Assembly (NCBI RefSeq): GCF_900142925.1
Contig: NZ_FRCN01000005.1
Location: 1-64,000 of the forward strand
Origin: Chitinophaga sp. CF418
GTDB lineage: Bacteria > Bacteroidota > Bacteroidia > Chitinophagales > Chitinophagaceae
Direction: 5' to 3'
DNA length: 64,000 bases
Shown here piece by piece: positions 18,124 to 28,071 of the stretch. The position numbers were made by a program, and so were the translations under genes. The notes beneath the pieces are model-generated. The model ran no database searches. It was not told where the DNA came from and saw only the letters and a list, made by a program, of their open reading frames with translations. Each line of letters starts with the position of its first letter. Position 1 is the stretch's first letter.

Positions 18124-19821
18124 TTACAGGTTGTAAAAATGCCAGCTCGCTTTAAAGTCCTTTCCGATCAGTTTATTGGTCAGGATCACCCTTACCATTT
18201 CCACCGGCAGCGCGTTTTCCTTCATCACGGCATCATGGAACTGCTGATAAGTCATTTTTCCGCTATCTACGAGTTCTTTTTTCAGCGACATGAACTGCAG
18301 ACCTCCAATCATATAGGCCACCTGGTATAAGGGGCTATAATCGCCTTTAAATGAGCGACGTACTTCACCGGCCGCATTGGCCCTTTCATGCCCTACCCTG
18401 TCCACCAGGAAGTCGATACATTGCTGGGGCGTCCATTTACCCAGGTGATAATTCAGCGAAAAGATGATACGCGCACAGCGGTGCATACGCCAGAACAGCA
18501 TACCGATACGGTCTTCCGGCGACTGCGGGAACTTCAGGTCCCACAACAGCATTTCCCAGTACAGCGACCATCCTTCTATCCAGAAAGGCGTCCAGAAATT
18601 ACGGTAGATCCGGTAGCGGTTGCCCATAAATTCTTCCAGCGCATGGCCGGCAAACAGTTCGTGGTGTACCGTTGCTCTTGAAAAGTGAGGGTTATTTCCC
18701 CGCATGCTCATCAGCTTATCTCCTTCTTCCATATCGTTGGTGGGATAGGAAATACTCAGCTCTTCCCCGCCTGTAAAGAAGGGATTGACCAGTTGCCTTT
18801 CAGGCGTCATCATGATCATACGCCAGGTCTCTTCTGCCAGTGGCGGAATAGTGATCAGGTTTTTGGTCTTCAGGAAGACCATGGACTCATCGTATATTTT
18901 CATGATCGCATCCGGCTGCTCACCTGCGGGTACGTAAGTGTTCTTTACTTTTTCCAGGGCCTTATGCCAATCCTTTCCGAAGCCCATTTCTTCACTGGCC
19001 TTCAGCATTTCTGCGTCACAGAAGGCGAATTCTTTATTGGCGATGTCTATTAATTCTTCCGGCGAATAAGGGATCAGCTCATTCTGCAGCTGTCGTACCA
19101 GTTCTTCCCTCCCAATTGGAGAGCCTACGATACCACTACCATCATCTTTTCCACCGGGCAATGTTTTGAGCTTCTGCTGCCATACGTTGCCATATGCTTT
19201 CAGTGTGCTATCCAGTTGTTTATAAGGGGCAGGCACCCACCAGGAGAACTGAGGGTCGTATGCGTTATAGAAATCATACACGCTATGGATCGCTTCCTGC
19301 AATCCTCTGGTAATACCGGCTCCTCTGCGTAACAGGTACATATCGATACCTGTAGCCGTGTTCAGTTGTTTTGCTTTATCCTGCAGGGCCAGTGACATAT
19401 CACGGAGGGTAGTCGCCAATGCCTGTGCATCCTGTTTTGTACCTCTCCTTCTCAGCTTTTCGGCCGCGTATATTTTGTCGGCCAATGGGAACCAGGAAGA
19501 CAGCTGTTTATACTGGCCTGCCTGTTCGTCCAACGCACGTATTGCCTCCTGGAGTTTCATCCGGAACAGTACATAATCCACCCGCTCTTCCACGCCCAGT
19601 TTATCGAAATTGAAAGCATTCAGCTGTTGCAGGTAATCTGCGTTGAATGTCTTCAGTCTTTCGGTTCTTTCCGGCGAATTATCGATCTGGTAGAACCGCA
19701 TCAGGCTTCCTTTGTCAGCTTCGTAATGCGACAAAAGTACTGAGATGTCTTTCTCCTGTGCAACGGCGACACCAGCGCTCATGCACCATCCTGTTACCAG
19801 GCAGTAAAAAAGTCTTTTCAT
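18124..19821 (-). CDS. DUF885 family secreted hydrolase (putative metallopeptidase)
   Basis: The 565-residue protein has a signal peptide (MKRLFYCLVTGWCMSAGVAV AQ). It carries the DUF885 hallmark HHELFAGHALEEF (about residue 385), which resembles the H-E-x(2,3)-G-H zinc motif of M32/M3-like peptidases, and downstream EGWSLYWE, a candidate third zinc ligand. It is the last gene of an operon with a hydroxyproline-type epimerase and a D-amino-acid oxidoreductase (eight-base gaps). Release of hydroxyproline or proline from peptides in the periplasm is a reasonable but unproven job. Confidence 0.85.
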   Translation of the reverse strand: MKRLFYCLVTGWCMSAGVAVAQEKDISVLLSHYEADKGSLMRFYQIDNSPERTERLKTFNADYLQQLNAFNFDKLGVEERVDYVLFRMKLQEAIRALDEQAGQYKQLSSWFPLADKIYAAEKLRRRGTKQDAQALATTLRDMSLALQDKAKQLNTATGIDMYLLRRGAGITRGLQEAIHSVYDFYNAYDPQFSWWVPAPYKQLDSTLKAYGNVWQQKLKTLPGGKDDGSGIVGSPIGREELVRQLQNELIPYSPEELIDIANKEFAFCDAEMLKASEEMGFGKDWHKALEKVKNTYVPAGEQPDAIMKIYDESMVFLKTKNLITIPPLAEETWRMIMMTPERQLVNPFFTGGEELSISYPTNDMEEGDKLMSMRGNNPHFSRATVHHELFAGHALEEFMGNRYRIYRNFWTPFWIEGWSLYWEMLLWDLKFPQSPEDRIGMLFWRMHRCARIIFSLNYHLGKWTPQQCIDFLVDRVGHERANAAGEVRRSFKGDYSPLYQVAYMIGGLQFMSLKKELVDSGKMTYQQFHDAVMKENALPVEMVRVILTNKLIGKDFKASWHFYNL

Positions 19822-19829
19822 AAGTACGT

Positions 19830-21077
19830 TTAACTGAATCTTTCTACTTTAAAAGGAGTGATGTCCATGGAAGCAGGAACATGTGACACCAGTTCGCTGA
19901 CCAGCTTACCGGTAGCAGCCCCCAGGCTGATACCCAGCATGGAGTGTCCTGTTGCTACGGTCACATTCGGGTAACGTTCCATAGTACCTATATGTGGCAG
20001 CCCATCTGCACTGCAGGGGCGGTAACCATACCATACCTTTTCCGGCGCGGGCAAAGGAATATCATATGCCGGAAAATATCTTTTAACGGAAGCCAGTATG
20101 CCTTCTACCCGCTGCATACGCGGAGGGGCATTCAGTCCGGTGATCTCCATGGTTCCACCAAAGCGGATCTTATTGCCATTCATAGGCGAAATAGCCACTC
20201 TCGCTTCACTCAGGATCACGGAATGTCTGACTTTGTAGGGAGCGTCTTCAAATGTAACAGAATAGCCCCTTCCTCCTACCATAGGAATGTTCAATCGTAG
20301 CTGTTGGGCCAGTTCACGGCTCCATACTCCCGCGGCCACCACTATATGGTCGGCCGTATGAAAACCGGTCGTTGTTTTAACGCCCTGTACTTTATTTCCA
20401 TCCATAATAAATGCCGTCACCTCCTGGTTGCTTATAAAGCGTACCCCTTGCTGCTGCAGGTATTTCTGCAGGTTTTGCATGAGCTGATTTGGATACAGCT
20501 GGGCATCTCCGGGGAAGTATATTGCCCCCAACGCCTTGATAGGTGTATCAGGCTCCATTTGCTGTAAGGTCTGATGATCTATCATCCGGGCTTCTATGCC
20601 CAGGGCAAGGGCGTCTTTTATTGTCTGTTCCGCATGATGTGCGTTTTCTTCTGTGTTGAACAGCTCCAGCATTCCCTGTGGATCGTAGGAGAAATCCAGT
20701 CCGGGAATATGGCTCCACTCCTCGTACAGCTGTTTACTCAGCAGGGCAATATCTCTCAGGGGAACGGCAGAGCGTTCCACGTGTGATTTGGTGGCGCTTT
20801 TCATGAACTGCCATCCCCAGCTGATCATACTGCTGCTCAGGCTGGGCTTGATATAGAAGGGACTTTTCGGGTCCATCATCCATTTCAATCCCTGCCTGAC
20901 GATGCCAGGCGTAGCCAACGGCACGAAGTGACTGGGGCAGATATAACCTGCGTTACCATAAGAGCAGCCCTGCTGCATATCTGTCCTATCTATTACTGTT
21001 ACGGTATATCCTGCCTGTTGCAGATAAAAAGCGCTGCTCAAGCCTATAATACCTCCGCCTATAATGATTACTTCCAT
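19830..21077 (-). CDS. FAD-dependent D-amino-acid dehydrogenase, probably D-hydroxyproline oxidising
   Basis: The 415-residue flavoprotein opens with the dinucleotide-binding motif IIGGGIIGLSSAFYLQQAGY and ends with GHSMLGISLGAATGKLVSEL, which is typical of DadA-like oxidoreductases of the DAO family. DadA proteins oxidise D-amino acids to imino acids, passing electrons to the respiratory chain. Its place eight bases after a hydroxyproline-type epimerase points to cis-4-hydroxy-D-proline as substrate (established two-step pathway; substrate here inferred). The following deaminase and dehydrogenase of that pathway are not in the window. Confidence 0.88.
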   Translation of the reverse strand: MEVIIIGGGIIGLSSAFYLQQAGYTVTVIDRTDMQQGCSYGNAGYICPSHFVPLATPGIVRQGLKWMMDPKSPFYIKPSLSSSMISWGWQFMKSATKSHVERSAVPLRDIALLSKQLYEEWSHIPGLDFSYDPQGMLELFNTEENAHHAEQTIKDALALGIEARMIDHQTLQQMEPDTPIKALGAIYFPGDAQLYPNQLMQNLQKYLQQQGVRFISNQEVTAFIMDGNKVQGVKTTTGFHTADHIVVAAGVWSRELAQQLRLNIPMVGGRGYSVTFEDAPYKVRHSVILSEARVAISPMNGNKIRFGGTMEITGLNAPPRMQRVEGILASVKRYFPAYDIPLPAPEKVWYGYRPCSADGLPHIGTMERYPNVTVATGHSMLGISLGAATGKLVSELVSHVPASMDITPFKVERFS

Positions 21078-21085
21078 ATCCTTAT

Positions 21086-22087
21086 TTAAATCACCTGTAG
21101 TCCATATGCATACGGATCGTCTTCAGGGTCTATTGTGATCGTATTATATCCGTATATTCTTGCCCAGCCTTCAATACCGGGACGTATGGCTGGTACGCCC
21201 GCTACGGTGGTCTCTTCTTCTATTGTGCCTATAAAACGGGATCCGATGATGCTTTCGTGAATGAAGGAGTCTCCTTTTTTCAGTTTTCCTTTGGCATACC
21301 ATTGAGCCATCCTGGCGGAAGTACCGGTACCGCAGGGAGAACGGTCGATCGCTTTATCGCCGTAAAACACCGCATTACGGGCAGTAGAAGTCTTGTCCAT
21401 GACAGCCCCGGTCCACAACACATGCGAGCATCCGTTTATATGAGGATTGTCGGGGTGTACGAAAGTATGTTTCTCATTGATACGTTTACGCAATTCCCTT
21501 GCCCAGCCGATCAACTGGGAGGCGGTGTAGTGTTCAAGGCCTGGAAAGTTCTCCTGCACATCCACAATAGCATAATAGTTTCCGCCGTAAGAAACGTCCA
21601 CTTTCAGTGGTCCCAGATCAGGGCATTCCACTATCAGATCTGTTGCTGCGAGGTAAGACGCCACATTGGTGAGTTTGACGTTCTTTACCTTGCGGCCTTC
21701 CTGTTTATATTCGATCAGCACCAGTCCTGCGGGCGCTTCCATCCGTACAATGCCAGGTGTTTTAGGCGTGATCAGTCCTTCTTCAATTGCGATAGTGATG
21801 GTACCGATAGTACCATGACCGCACATAGGCAGACAGCCACTGGTTTCGATGAATAACACGGCCACGTCGTTGGCAGGATCGTGAGGCGGATAAAGTATGC
21901 TTCCACTCATCATATCATGGCCCCTGGGTTCAAACATCAAACCTGTTCTGATCCAGTCATATTCCTTCAGGAAATGGTTCCGTTTTTCGCTCATGTTGTT
22001 ACCCTGCAGTACCGGTCCTCCGCCGGCTACCAGCCTGACAGGATTACCGCAGGTGTGCGCGTCTATGCAAAAGAATGTTTTCTTCAC
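21086..22087 (-). CDS. 4-hydroxyproline epimerase (proline racemase family)
   Basis: The 333-residue enzyme has both catalytic cysteines of the family: Cys89 in MCGHGTIG and Cys252 in RSPCGTGTSARM. This argues for an epimerase or racemase rather than a trans-3-hydroxyproline dehydratase, which has Thr at the second site. The opening FFCIDAHTCGNPVRLVAGGG matches hydroxyproline 2-epimerases. It converts trans-4-hydroxy-L-proline to the D-form for the downstream flavoprotein. As first gene of the operon it is divergent from the hybrid kinase at 22335, across about 250 bases that should hold its promoter. Confidence 0.92.
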   Translation of the reverse strand: MKKTFFCIDAHTCGNPVRLVAGGGPVLQGNNMSEKRNHFLKEYDWIRTGLMFEPRGHDMMSGSILYPPHDPANDVAVLFIETSGCLPMCGHGTIGTITIAIEEGLITPKTPGIVRMEAPAGLVLIEYKQEGRKVKNVKLTNVASYLAATDLIVECPDLGPLKVDVSYGGNYYAIVDVQENFPGLEHYTASQLIGWARELRKRINEKHTFVHPDNPHINGCSHVLWTGAVMDKTSTARNAVFYGDKAIDRSPCGTGTSARMAQWYAKGKLKKGDSFIHESIIGSRFIGTIEEETTVAGVPAIRPGIEGWARIYGYNTITIDPEDDPYAYGLQVI

Positions 22088-22334
22088 GTTTCCTTATTCT
22101 GTTTTAAAAAGACATTGGTTGATCTACTCTTTCAAAAATACCGGTTGAGGGCGAATGGCATATTGCAGGTTTTCACCAATGGTATGCAGAAATTAACATA
22201 AATAAGGAACATCTTCCAGCAATGGGTAAAAAATGAGGAATTCCGGACAAAGGTATCTACCCGGCTCTACCTTTTTAACTGAAAATCAATATGTATTGAT
22301 TATCTAATTAAATTGCAGTATAGTTCCATGTCAT

Positions 22335-25300
22335 ATGAATGAAAACGCTGCCCCCAAAAATGAGAAGGCCAGGCTACGAGCGCTCAAGGAATACGGGCTG
22401 CTGCAGTTGACTCCGCAACCGGCCCTCGATCAGTTCACCGAACTGGCGACCCTCAGTTGTCATTTCCCTTACGCTGTTATAGCAATCGCCGGAGATGAAA
22501 AGCAGCTGATCATTTCGTCTACTACCATACCGGGCATACAGGAAACCACCACCGATTGGGGCTTTATGCAACTGATCATGGAAGAGCAGGCATTTACGGC
22601 TGTTGAAGATACCCTGCCTGATCCTGTACTGCGTAATAATAAAGCGGTTACGGACGCACCACATATCCGTGCATTTGCCGGTTACCCGCTGATTGACATC
22701 CATGGATTTGTTTTAGGCGCACTTTACATGATGAGCAGCGAACCCGGCACGATTAGCGGCGCTGAGCAAAGGGCACTGAAAATTATTACCCAGAATGCGG
22801 TGGAGGCAATACGGGCGGAACGGCAGAAAGAGGAAACCCGGTATTATGCGAAGCTGTTCAATCTTTCGGAGGGGCTTGTATGTGTCGGCTCCTACTCCGG
22901 CAGATTAAGAAGGATCAATAAAGCATTTACCAGTTTGCTGGGCTGGGAGGAGCACGAATTGACAAGTATTTCGGTGTTCGATCTTGTACATCCTGATGAT
23001 GTGGAAAATACAGGCCTGGAATTGGAAAAACTCCGATCGGGCCTTTCTACCATCAATTTCTCCCACCGTTTCAGGACAAAGGATGGCGATTATAAATACA
23101 TTCAATGGATAGCCACTCCAGAACTGCACACCGGCAATATTTTCGCCATAGGCAGGGACATTACCCATGAAAAGATCAAGGAGCAGGAGCTGATAGACAG
23201 TGAGAACAACGCCCGTACTTTCTTTGAGAATTCGCTGGGCATGATGTGCAAGCATGATCTGCAGGGGAACCTGACAGCTGTCAACAAAGCCAGCGCCGAC
23301 AGTGTGGGCTATAGCATCCAGGAACTGCTGACGATGAGTTTATACCAGATCGTCCCGCCTGAGTATCATAGCGACCTTGACCAGTACCTGGCCAAAATCA
23401 GGATGAAGGGCAAAGTGACAGGCCTGATGCACACCCGGCATAAGCTTGGCAATATCCGCATCTGGCTGTTCAACAATGTACTGGTAACTGATGTACAGGG
23501 CAATACCTGTGTGATTGGTAATGCGGTTGACATCACAGAAAGGCATGAACTGGAAATAGACCTCAAGCGTACCAAGGAAATGCTGGAACGCACCAACCAG
23601 GTAGCACGCATAGGCGGATGGGAATTTGATCTTATCAAACACGAGGTTTTCTGGTCGACCGTCACCTGTGAAATCCACGAGGTAGGGCCTGAGTTCAAGC
23701 CTACCACGGAAAATACGATGATTTTCTACGAGGGGGAATACCGGCAGCAGCTGGATGCAGTTATTGATCATGCTGTCCGTACCGGCACGCCCTGGCAGCT
23801 GGAATTACAGATCACAACCGCCAAGGGCCACAAGCTCTGGGTCCGCTCCATAGGTCATGCCGCCTTTGAAAATGGCGTCTGCAAAAGACTGTTCGGTACT
23901 TTCCAGGATATCAATGAGAGAAAGAAAGCCTCCGTGGCCATTCAGCAATCCCGGAAGTTGCTGGAGGATGTGTTGCAGTCAGCTTCGGAGGTTAGTATTA
24001 TTGCGACTGATCACGAGGGGATCATTACCCTCTTCAACAAGGGGGCGGAAAAGCTGCTGGGATATAGTGCAGCGGAGCTGACGGGCAAATATTCCTGGGA
24101 GCTGCTTCACTCACCGGACGAAGTAGCCGCCAGGGGCAAGGAGTTGTCTGAGTTGTACAGGACCCCTATTGAAGGATTTCGCATTTTCACCCAGATCCCT
24201 GAACTTGAAGGGTCTGAAGGGCGGGAATGGACATATGTAAGAAAGGACGGGACCACCACCATCGTCTCTATGGTGGTAACCCCTATACGTGACAATACGG
24301 TCATTACCGGCTACCTGGGTATCGCCACTGACATTTCGAAGAGAAAGAAGGCTGAAAGAGAGCTGAAAGAGGCTAAGTTACAGGCAGAGCATGCCAGTAA
24401 GGCCAAATCAGAATTCCTGGCCAATATGAGCCATGAAATACGCACGCCGCTGAATGGTGTGATCGGGTTCACAGACCTGCTGATGAAAACTGCACTGAAT
24501 GAAACACAGCAACAATATGTGTCTATTGTTAACCAGTCGGGGAATTCGCTGTTAAGCATCATCAATGATATCCTGGACTTCTCCAAGATAGAAGCGGGTA
24601 AGATAGAACTGGACATCAGCAAGTGCGATCTCCTGGAATTCAGCAGTCAGGCCAGCGACATCCTGAGTTTCCAGGCGCAGCAGAAAGGGATCGAGATGTT
24701 GCTGAACGTTTCTACGGACCTTCCCCGTTTTATGTGGGCGGATGTGGTACGGCTAAAACAGATCCTTCTCAACCTGCTGAGCAATGCGGTAAAATTCACC
24801 GACCAGGGGGAAATAGAACTGGAGATCAGGCCATTGGGACATCCAAGACCTGGAATGACCACTATCCGCTTCCAGGTAAGGGATACGGGTATTGGTATCC
24901 ATAAGAGCAAACAGCAGAAGATATTCGAGGCATTCTTACAGGAAGACATTTCCACTACAAAAAGATATGGCGGTACCGGTCTGGGGCTGAGTATCTCCAA
25001 TAAACTGCTGGCACTTATGGGCAGTCAGCTGCAACTGGAAAGTTCTCCCGGGAAAGGTAGTACGTTCTTTTTTGAAATAACGGTAAAAACAGAAGACGGC
25101 GCTCCCATTGCATGGGAAAATATCGATCTTGTCAAAAATGTGCTGATCGTTGATGATAACGAGCATAACCGGACCATTCTGAAAAGGATGCTGCAGATGA
25201 AAGGTATCGACTCTGACGAGGCATCGAATGGTATTGAAGCTTTTCAGTTCCTGATGACAAAGCAGCAGTATGATGTGATCATGATGGACTATCATATGCC

Positions 25301-25946
25301 TTTCATGGATGGGCTGGAAACGATCCGGAAGATCAGGACGAACTTTGAAGAGTTGAAGAAGGAGCCTGCGATCGTCTTACTGCATAGTTCTGCAGATGAC
25401 GAGAAGATCCTCAGGGCATGTGAGGAACTGCACGTCAACCAACGTCTGTTAAAACCTATTAAGATACAGGAAATGTACCATGCCCTATCCCATTTGTTCA
25501 TCAAGGACACAACCGAAACAATGCAAACCGAAAACCGTGAGCACAAGAAGATCAAAGCCAATATCAACATCCTGATCGCGGAAGATAATCCTATCAACAT
25601 GTTGCTGGCCAGTACTATTATCCGGAAGATCGCCCCTGCCGCCCATATTACTGAGGCGAAGAATGGCAAGGAGGCCGTTGAGAGCTGTAAACAGCAATTA
25701 CCCGATATTATCTTTATGGACATCCAGATGCCTATCATCAATGGCTATGAAGCGACACGGCTGATCCGGGAGATCAGTCCTCACATTCATATTCCCATTA
25801 TAGCGCTGACAGCGGGTAATGTGAAGGGCGAAAGGGAAAAGTGTATAGCGGCCGGCATGGATGATTTTGTTACCAAGCCATTTGTTGAGAACAATCTCAT
25901 TTCTGTTTTTGAGAAATGGCTGACCTGGAAATCAGTTAATGCTTAG
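22335..25946 (+). CDS. GAF/multi-PAS hybrid histidine kinase with two receivers
   Basis: The 1203-residue cytoplasmic protein has, in order, a GAF domain (about 20-160), four PAS/PAC units (about 170-670; FSEG.., LFNKGAEKLLGYSAAEL, repeated ITERHEL, INERKKA and ISKRKKA linkers), HisKA with His700 in MSHEIRTPLNG, HATPase_c (NLLSNAVKFT, DTGIGI, GGTGLGLSIS), receiver 1 (phosphoacceptor Asp985, MMDYHMP) and receiver 2 (Asp1129, FMDIQMP). There is no Hpt or output domain, so phosphate must leave to a partner. It is divergent from the hydroxyproline operon; control of that operon is possible but not shown. Confidence 0.93.
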   Translation: MNENAAPKNEKARLRALKEYGLLQLTPQPALDQFTELATLSCHFPYAVIAIAGDEKQLIISSTTIPGIQETTTDWGFMQLIMEEQAFTAVEDTLPDPVLRNNKAVTDAPHIRAFAGYPLIDIHGFVLGALYMMSSEPGTISGAEQRALKIITQNAVEAIRAERQKEETRYYAKLFNLSEGLVCVGSYSGRLRRINKAFTSLLGWEEHELTSISVFDLVHPDDVENTGLELEKLRSGLSTINFSHRFRTKDGDYKYIQWIATPELHTGNIFAIGRDITHEKIKEQELIDSENNARTFFENSLGMMCKHDLQGNLTAVNKASADSVGYSIQELLTMSLYQIVPPEYHSDLDQYLAKIRMKGKVTGLMHTRHKLGNIRIWLFNNVLVTDVQGNTCVIGNAVDITERHELEIDLKRTKEMLERTNQVARIGGWEFDLIKHEVFWSTVTCEIHEVGPEFKPTTENTMIFYEGEYRQQLDAVIDHAVRTGTPWQLELQITTAKGHKLWVRSIGHAAFENGVCKRLFGTFQDINERKKASVAIQQSRKLLEDVLQSASEVSIIATDHEGIITLFNKGAEKLLGYSAAELTGKYSWELLHSPDEVAARGKELSELYRTPIEGFRIFTQIPELEGSEGREWTYVRKDGTTTIVSMVVTPIRDNTVITGYLGIATDISKRKKAERELKEAKLQAEHASKAKSEFLANMSHEIRTPLNGVIGFTDLLMKTALNETQQQYVSIVNQSGNSLLSIINDILDFSKIEAGKIELDISKCDLLEFSSQASDILSFQAQQKGIEMLLNVSTDLPRFMWADVVRLKQILLNLLSNAVKFTDQGEIELEIRPLGHPRPGMTTIRFQVRDTGIGIHKSKQQKIFEAFLQEDISTTKRYGGTGLGLSISNKLLALMGSQLQLESSPGKGSTFFFEITVKTEDGAPIAWENIDLVKNVLIVDDNEHNRTILKRMLQMKGIDSDEASNGIEAFQFLMTKQQYDVIMMDYHMPFMDGLETIRKIRTNFEELKKEPAIVLLHSSADDEKILRACEELHVNQRLLKPIKIQEMYHALSHLFIKDTTETMQTENREHKKIKANINILIAEDNPINMLLASTIIRKIAPAAHITEAKNGKEAVESCKQQLPDIIFMDIQMPIINGYEATRLIREISPHIHIPIIALTAGNVKGEREKCIAAGMDDFVTKPFVENNLISVFEKWLTWKSVNA

Positions 25947-26026
25947 GCTTTTCGGGGGATTTGCCAATGAAAGCGAAATCCCGTTACAAATGTCTGGTTT
26001 TGATACGGTCTTATGTCCGGAAAGGA

Positions 26027-26467
26027 TCAATGGTGCAATGCCCTGCATTCTTCTTCCAGTACTCCCATGATGAGCTGTGGCGGAGAACCCCACTTTTTGA
26101 TGCCGGTGTCTTTTAGGAGCGGATAAGCGGAGCTGGCACCCCCGATGTCGCCAGTGGTGAGGCCAATGACGATGGAGGGTATCCGGGTATGACGGATCAC
26201 ATAGGCGCACATGATACAGGGTTCGTGGGTGGTATACATCACACAGTCGGACAGGTCCTGGGTATTCAGTAAAGCTGTTGCTTCACGGATGGCTTCTATT
26301 TCGGCGTGGTAGGTGATGTCTTTGTGGGTTTTGCCTCCTTCGATTCCACGGGCGATGATTTCGCCTTTGCGTACGAGGATGGAGCCGACGGGGCTATCGC
26401 CACGCTCCTTAGCGGCTTGCGCTAAAGAGAGGCATTCTTTCATAAAATATTCATTATCGATGACCAT
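26027..26467 (-). CDS. Nucleoside/guanine deaminase-type cytidine deaminase-fold enzyme
   Basis: The 146-residue protein has the zinc motif in two parts, HAEIEAI (His54, Glu56 proton shuttle) and EPCIMCAYVI (Cys84, Cys87), and the N-terminal SPVGSILVRKGEIIARG. It belongs to the TadA/guanine deaminase group, which deaminates purine or pyrimidine bases in the cytoplasm. Substrate cannot be set from the motifs; the short length suggests a free-base or nucleoside enzyme. A truncated relative of its first about 38 codons lies at 44820-44929, joined to a toxin fragment. Confidence 0.88.
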   Translation of the reverse strand: MVIDNEYFMKECLSLAQAAKERGDSPVGSILVRKGEIIARGIEGGKTHKDITYHAEIEAIREATALLNTQDLSDCVMYTTHEPCIMCAYVIRHTRIPSIVIGLTTGDIGGASSAYPLLKDTGIKKWGSPPQLIMGVLEEECRALHH

Positions 26468-26654
26468 AAGTATCTCTTAAATTAGTTCAAATTCCTCACT
26501 GCCCATCATACATTTAGTTTTTCCAGGTATGGGCTTAGCAGTGCTAATATTCGAAAATTAATATTACGACAAAAATGCCTGGCTTATTCCCAGGTATTGG
26601 AAACCTTTGTATATTTAACAGATATTTTTAAACGTTTAACCCGAACCCGAATCT

Positions 26655-27839
26655 ATGAAAAGATTATGTTTCCCTTTTTCCCGACTACTCTATGTTGTTG
26701 GTAGCGTCTTATTATTTTCAGCCTGTAGTCATGATGACAATTATCCGTACGTTACGGTCACCTCAATTTACCCGGAGGCCGCAGGTGGTGGCGATACCGT
26801 TAAAATTTACGGAACGAATTTCCCAGTCATGAAATCTGGTCTCAAAGTATCCGTATCCCTGAATGGCGAAAAGGTGAATATCGTCTCAGCCGAACGGGAT
26901 AGCTTATCGGTTGTAATACCTGTAATGGCAGGCTCCGGCGAGTTGACCGTACAGGTAGACAATCACTCTTTTTCAAAGCCGTTTACCTATAACTATAGGG
27001 CAACAGTCACGACTATAGCAGGATCCGGCATTGATGGCAGAACCGACGGCGTTGGCGATGCCGCCAGCTTTAATTGTCCCTGGGGCCTTACGGTGGATAG
27101 CAGCGATGGCACTTTATATGTGGCCGATTGCTACAACAGGCTAGTGCGCAAGGTAACGATACCTGGTAATACTGTATCCACTATTCCTATTTCTTACGAT
27201 GTAGAATTTTATTCTCCCCGTAACATCACGCTGGATCAGCACTCAAAGCAGCTGTATCTTACGGACTTTAATACGCATGTAATGCGTGTGGAACCGGATG
27301 GCCGGAATGTACTGATATACCAGGGCGTACCGCCTATGGCCGGTATCGCATTAGGGCCGGATCATCAACTGTATGTCAGCAATACCAACTACGGGTTTAT
27401 TCTGCGAATGGATACTTCAGGACATAATGAGACAACCGTTGTTTCGGGTCTCACTACGCCTCAAAACATTGTTTTTGATGCATCCGGCACCATGTGGGTG
27501 AGTGCATATCCGCACGTCAAGATCACACCGGATGGACAGATGACCTTTCTGCCGCTGGATCCCACTTATGGCGGCTGGGAGATTGCGCTCGATCGCAGGG
27601 GTAATCTTTATGAAGCCGATCACGTCAATAACAACCTTCGCCTGATTGAAAAATCTACAGGAAGAAAGGTGGTGATTGCAGGTAGCGGTAATGCCGAAGA
27701 TGTAGATGGAGTGGGATTAAATGCCTCTTTTAATGGTCCCCAGGGATTGGTGATAGATAGACATGGAGACTTGTATATCAGCACTTATAATTACGATACG
27801 AGGGGTGGAAATAAGATACGGAAAGTTGTAGTGCGATAA
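26655..27839 (+). CDS. IPT/TIG and NHL-repeat lipoprotein
   Basis: The 394-residue protein has a lipobox (LLFSACSHDD), a TIG domain at about residues 30-115 (ITSIYPEAAGGGDTVKIYGT like) and then an NHL beta-propeller with repeated A-x-F-N-x-P-x-G-L-x-V-D and L-Y-V-A-D units (for example ASFNCPWGLTVDSSDGTLYV). In Bacteroidota such proteins are often surface-exposed binding partners in carbohydrate or protein uptake loci. It stands alone here, between the deaminase and an XRE gene relic. Ligand unknown. Confidence 0.88.
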   Translation: MKRLCFPFSRLLYVVGSVLLFSACSHDDNYPYVTVTSIYPEAAGGGDTVKIYGTNFPVMKSGLKVSVSLNGEKVNIVSAERDSLSVVIPVMAGSGELTVQVDNHSFSKPFTYNYRATVTTIAGSGIDGRTDGVGDAASFNCPWGLTVDSSDGTLYVADCYNRLVRKVTIPGNTVSTIPISYDVEFYSPRNITLDQHSKQLYLTDFNTHVMRVEPDGRNVLIYQGVPPMAGIALGPDHQLYVSNTNYGFILRMDTSGHNETTVVSGLTTPQNIVFDASGTMWVSAYPHVKITPDGQMTFLPLDPTYGGWEIALDRRGNLYEADHVNNNLRLIEKSTGRKVVIAGSGNAEDVDGVGLNASFNGPQGLVIDRHGDLYISTYNYDTRGGNKIRKVVVR

Positions 27840-27851
27840 GGATAAAAGTAA

Positions 27852-27923
27852 GATAAAGCGTGCGTCTATTCTCTGATGGGTGCTTTCCCCGCTACATCTA
27901 AACTTCAAGGTATATTTAAATAA
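27852..27923 (+). pseudogene. 3' relic of an XRE-type repressor gene (copy 1)
   Basis: The 23 codons before a TAA at 27921 read DKACVYSLMGAFPATSKLQG plus IFK. This matches the end of the XRE gene at 62079-62426 (DKECAYSLLDAFLAKSKLQA plus ILK) at most positions. Nothing upstream resembles the rest of the gene. It is followed directly by the same type of terminator as at 62429, so gene end and terminator were inherited together. Confidence 0.7.
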
Positions 27924-27994
27924 AAAACCCGGGTCACCGGGTTTTTTATTTTCTCCTGCATTTCTGAAGACATTGGCTTATGGACCGGCATTTG
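27893..27994. repeat. About 100-base repeat R1 (second copy 41427-41528)
   Basis: The block holds the last codons of the XRE relic, the terminator and 45 more bases (gcatttctgaagacatt...ggaccggcatttg). The copy at 41427-41528 is nearly identical with a few substitutions. Both copies break at the same ggcatttg, after which the neighbours differ, which marks an old rearrangement end point. Confidence 0.8.
27922..27948. terminator. Terminator attached to XRE relic 1
   Basis: The hairpin arms aaaaaacccgg and ccgggttttt lie right after the relic stop codon, with T-runs on both sides, so it can work in both directions. It also ends the IPT/NHL gene region. Confidence 0.75.
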
Positions 27995-28012
27995 TATGGT
28001 GTTTGCTTGTAC

Positions 28013-28071
28013 AAACTATGCAGTATACCCTTAGTATCCATGGAGATGATCTGGTGTTGATCCCGGGGTAT
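28013..28071. repeat. Repeat R2 (second copy 45257-45326)
   Basis: The shared stretch contains aaactatgc.., agtatccatg and the almost identical gagatgatctggtgttgatc followed by ccgggtat. The copy at 45 kb carries a 10-11 base insertion. At 28 kb R2 joins directly to a fragment homologous to 45577 onward, whereas at 45 kb about 250 bases separate the two; the join is at ggtatct. Confidence 0.7.
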
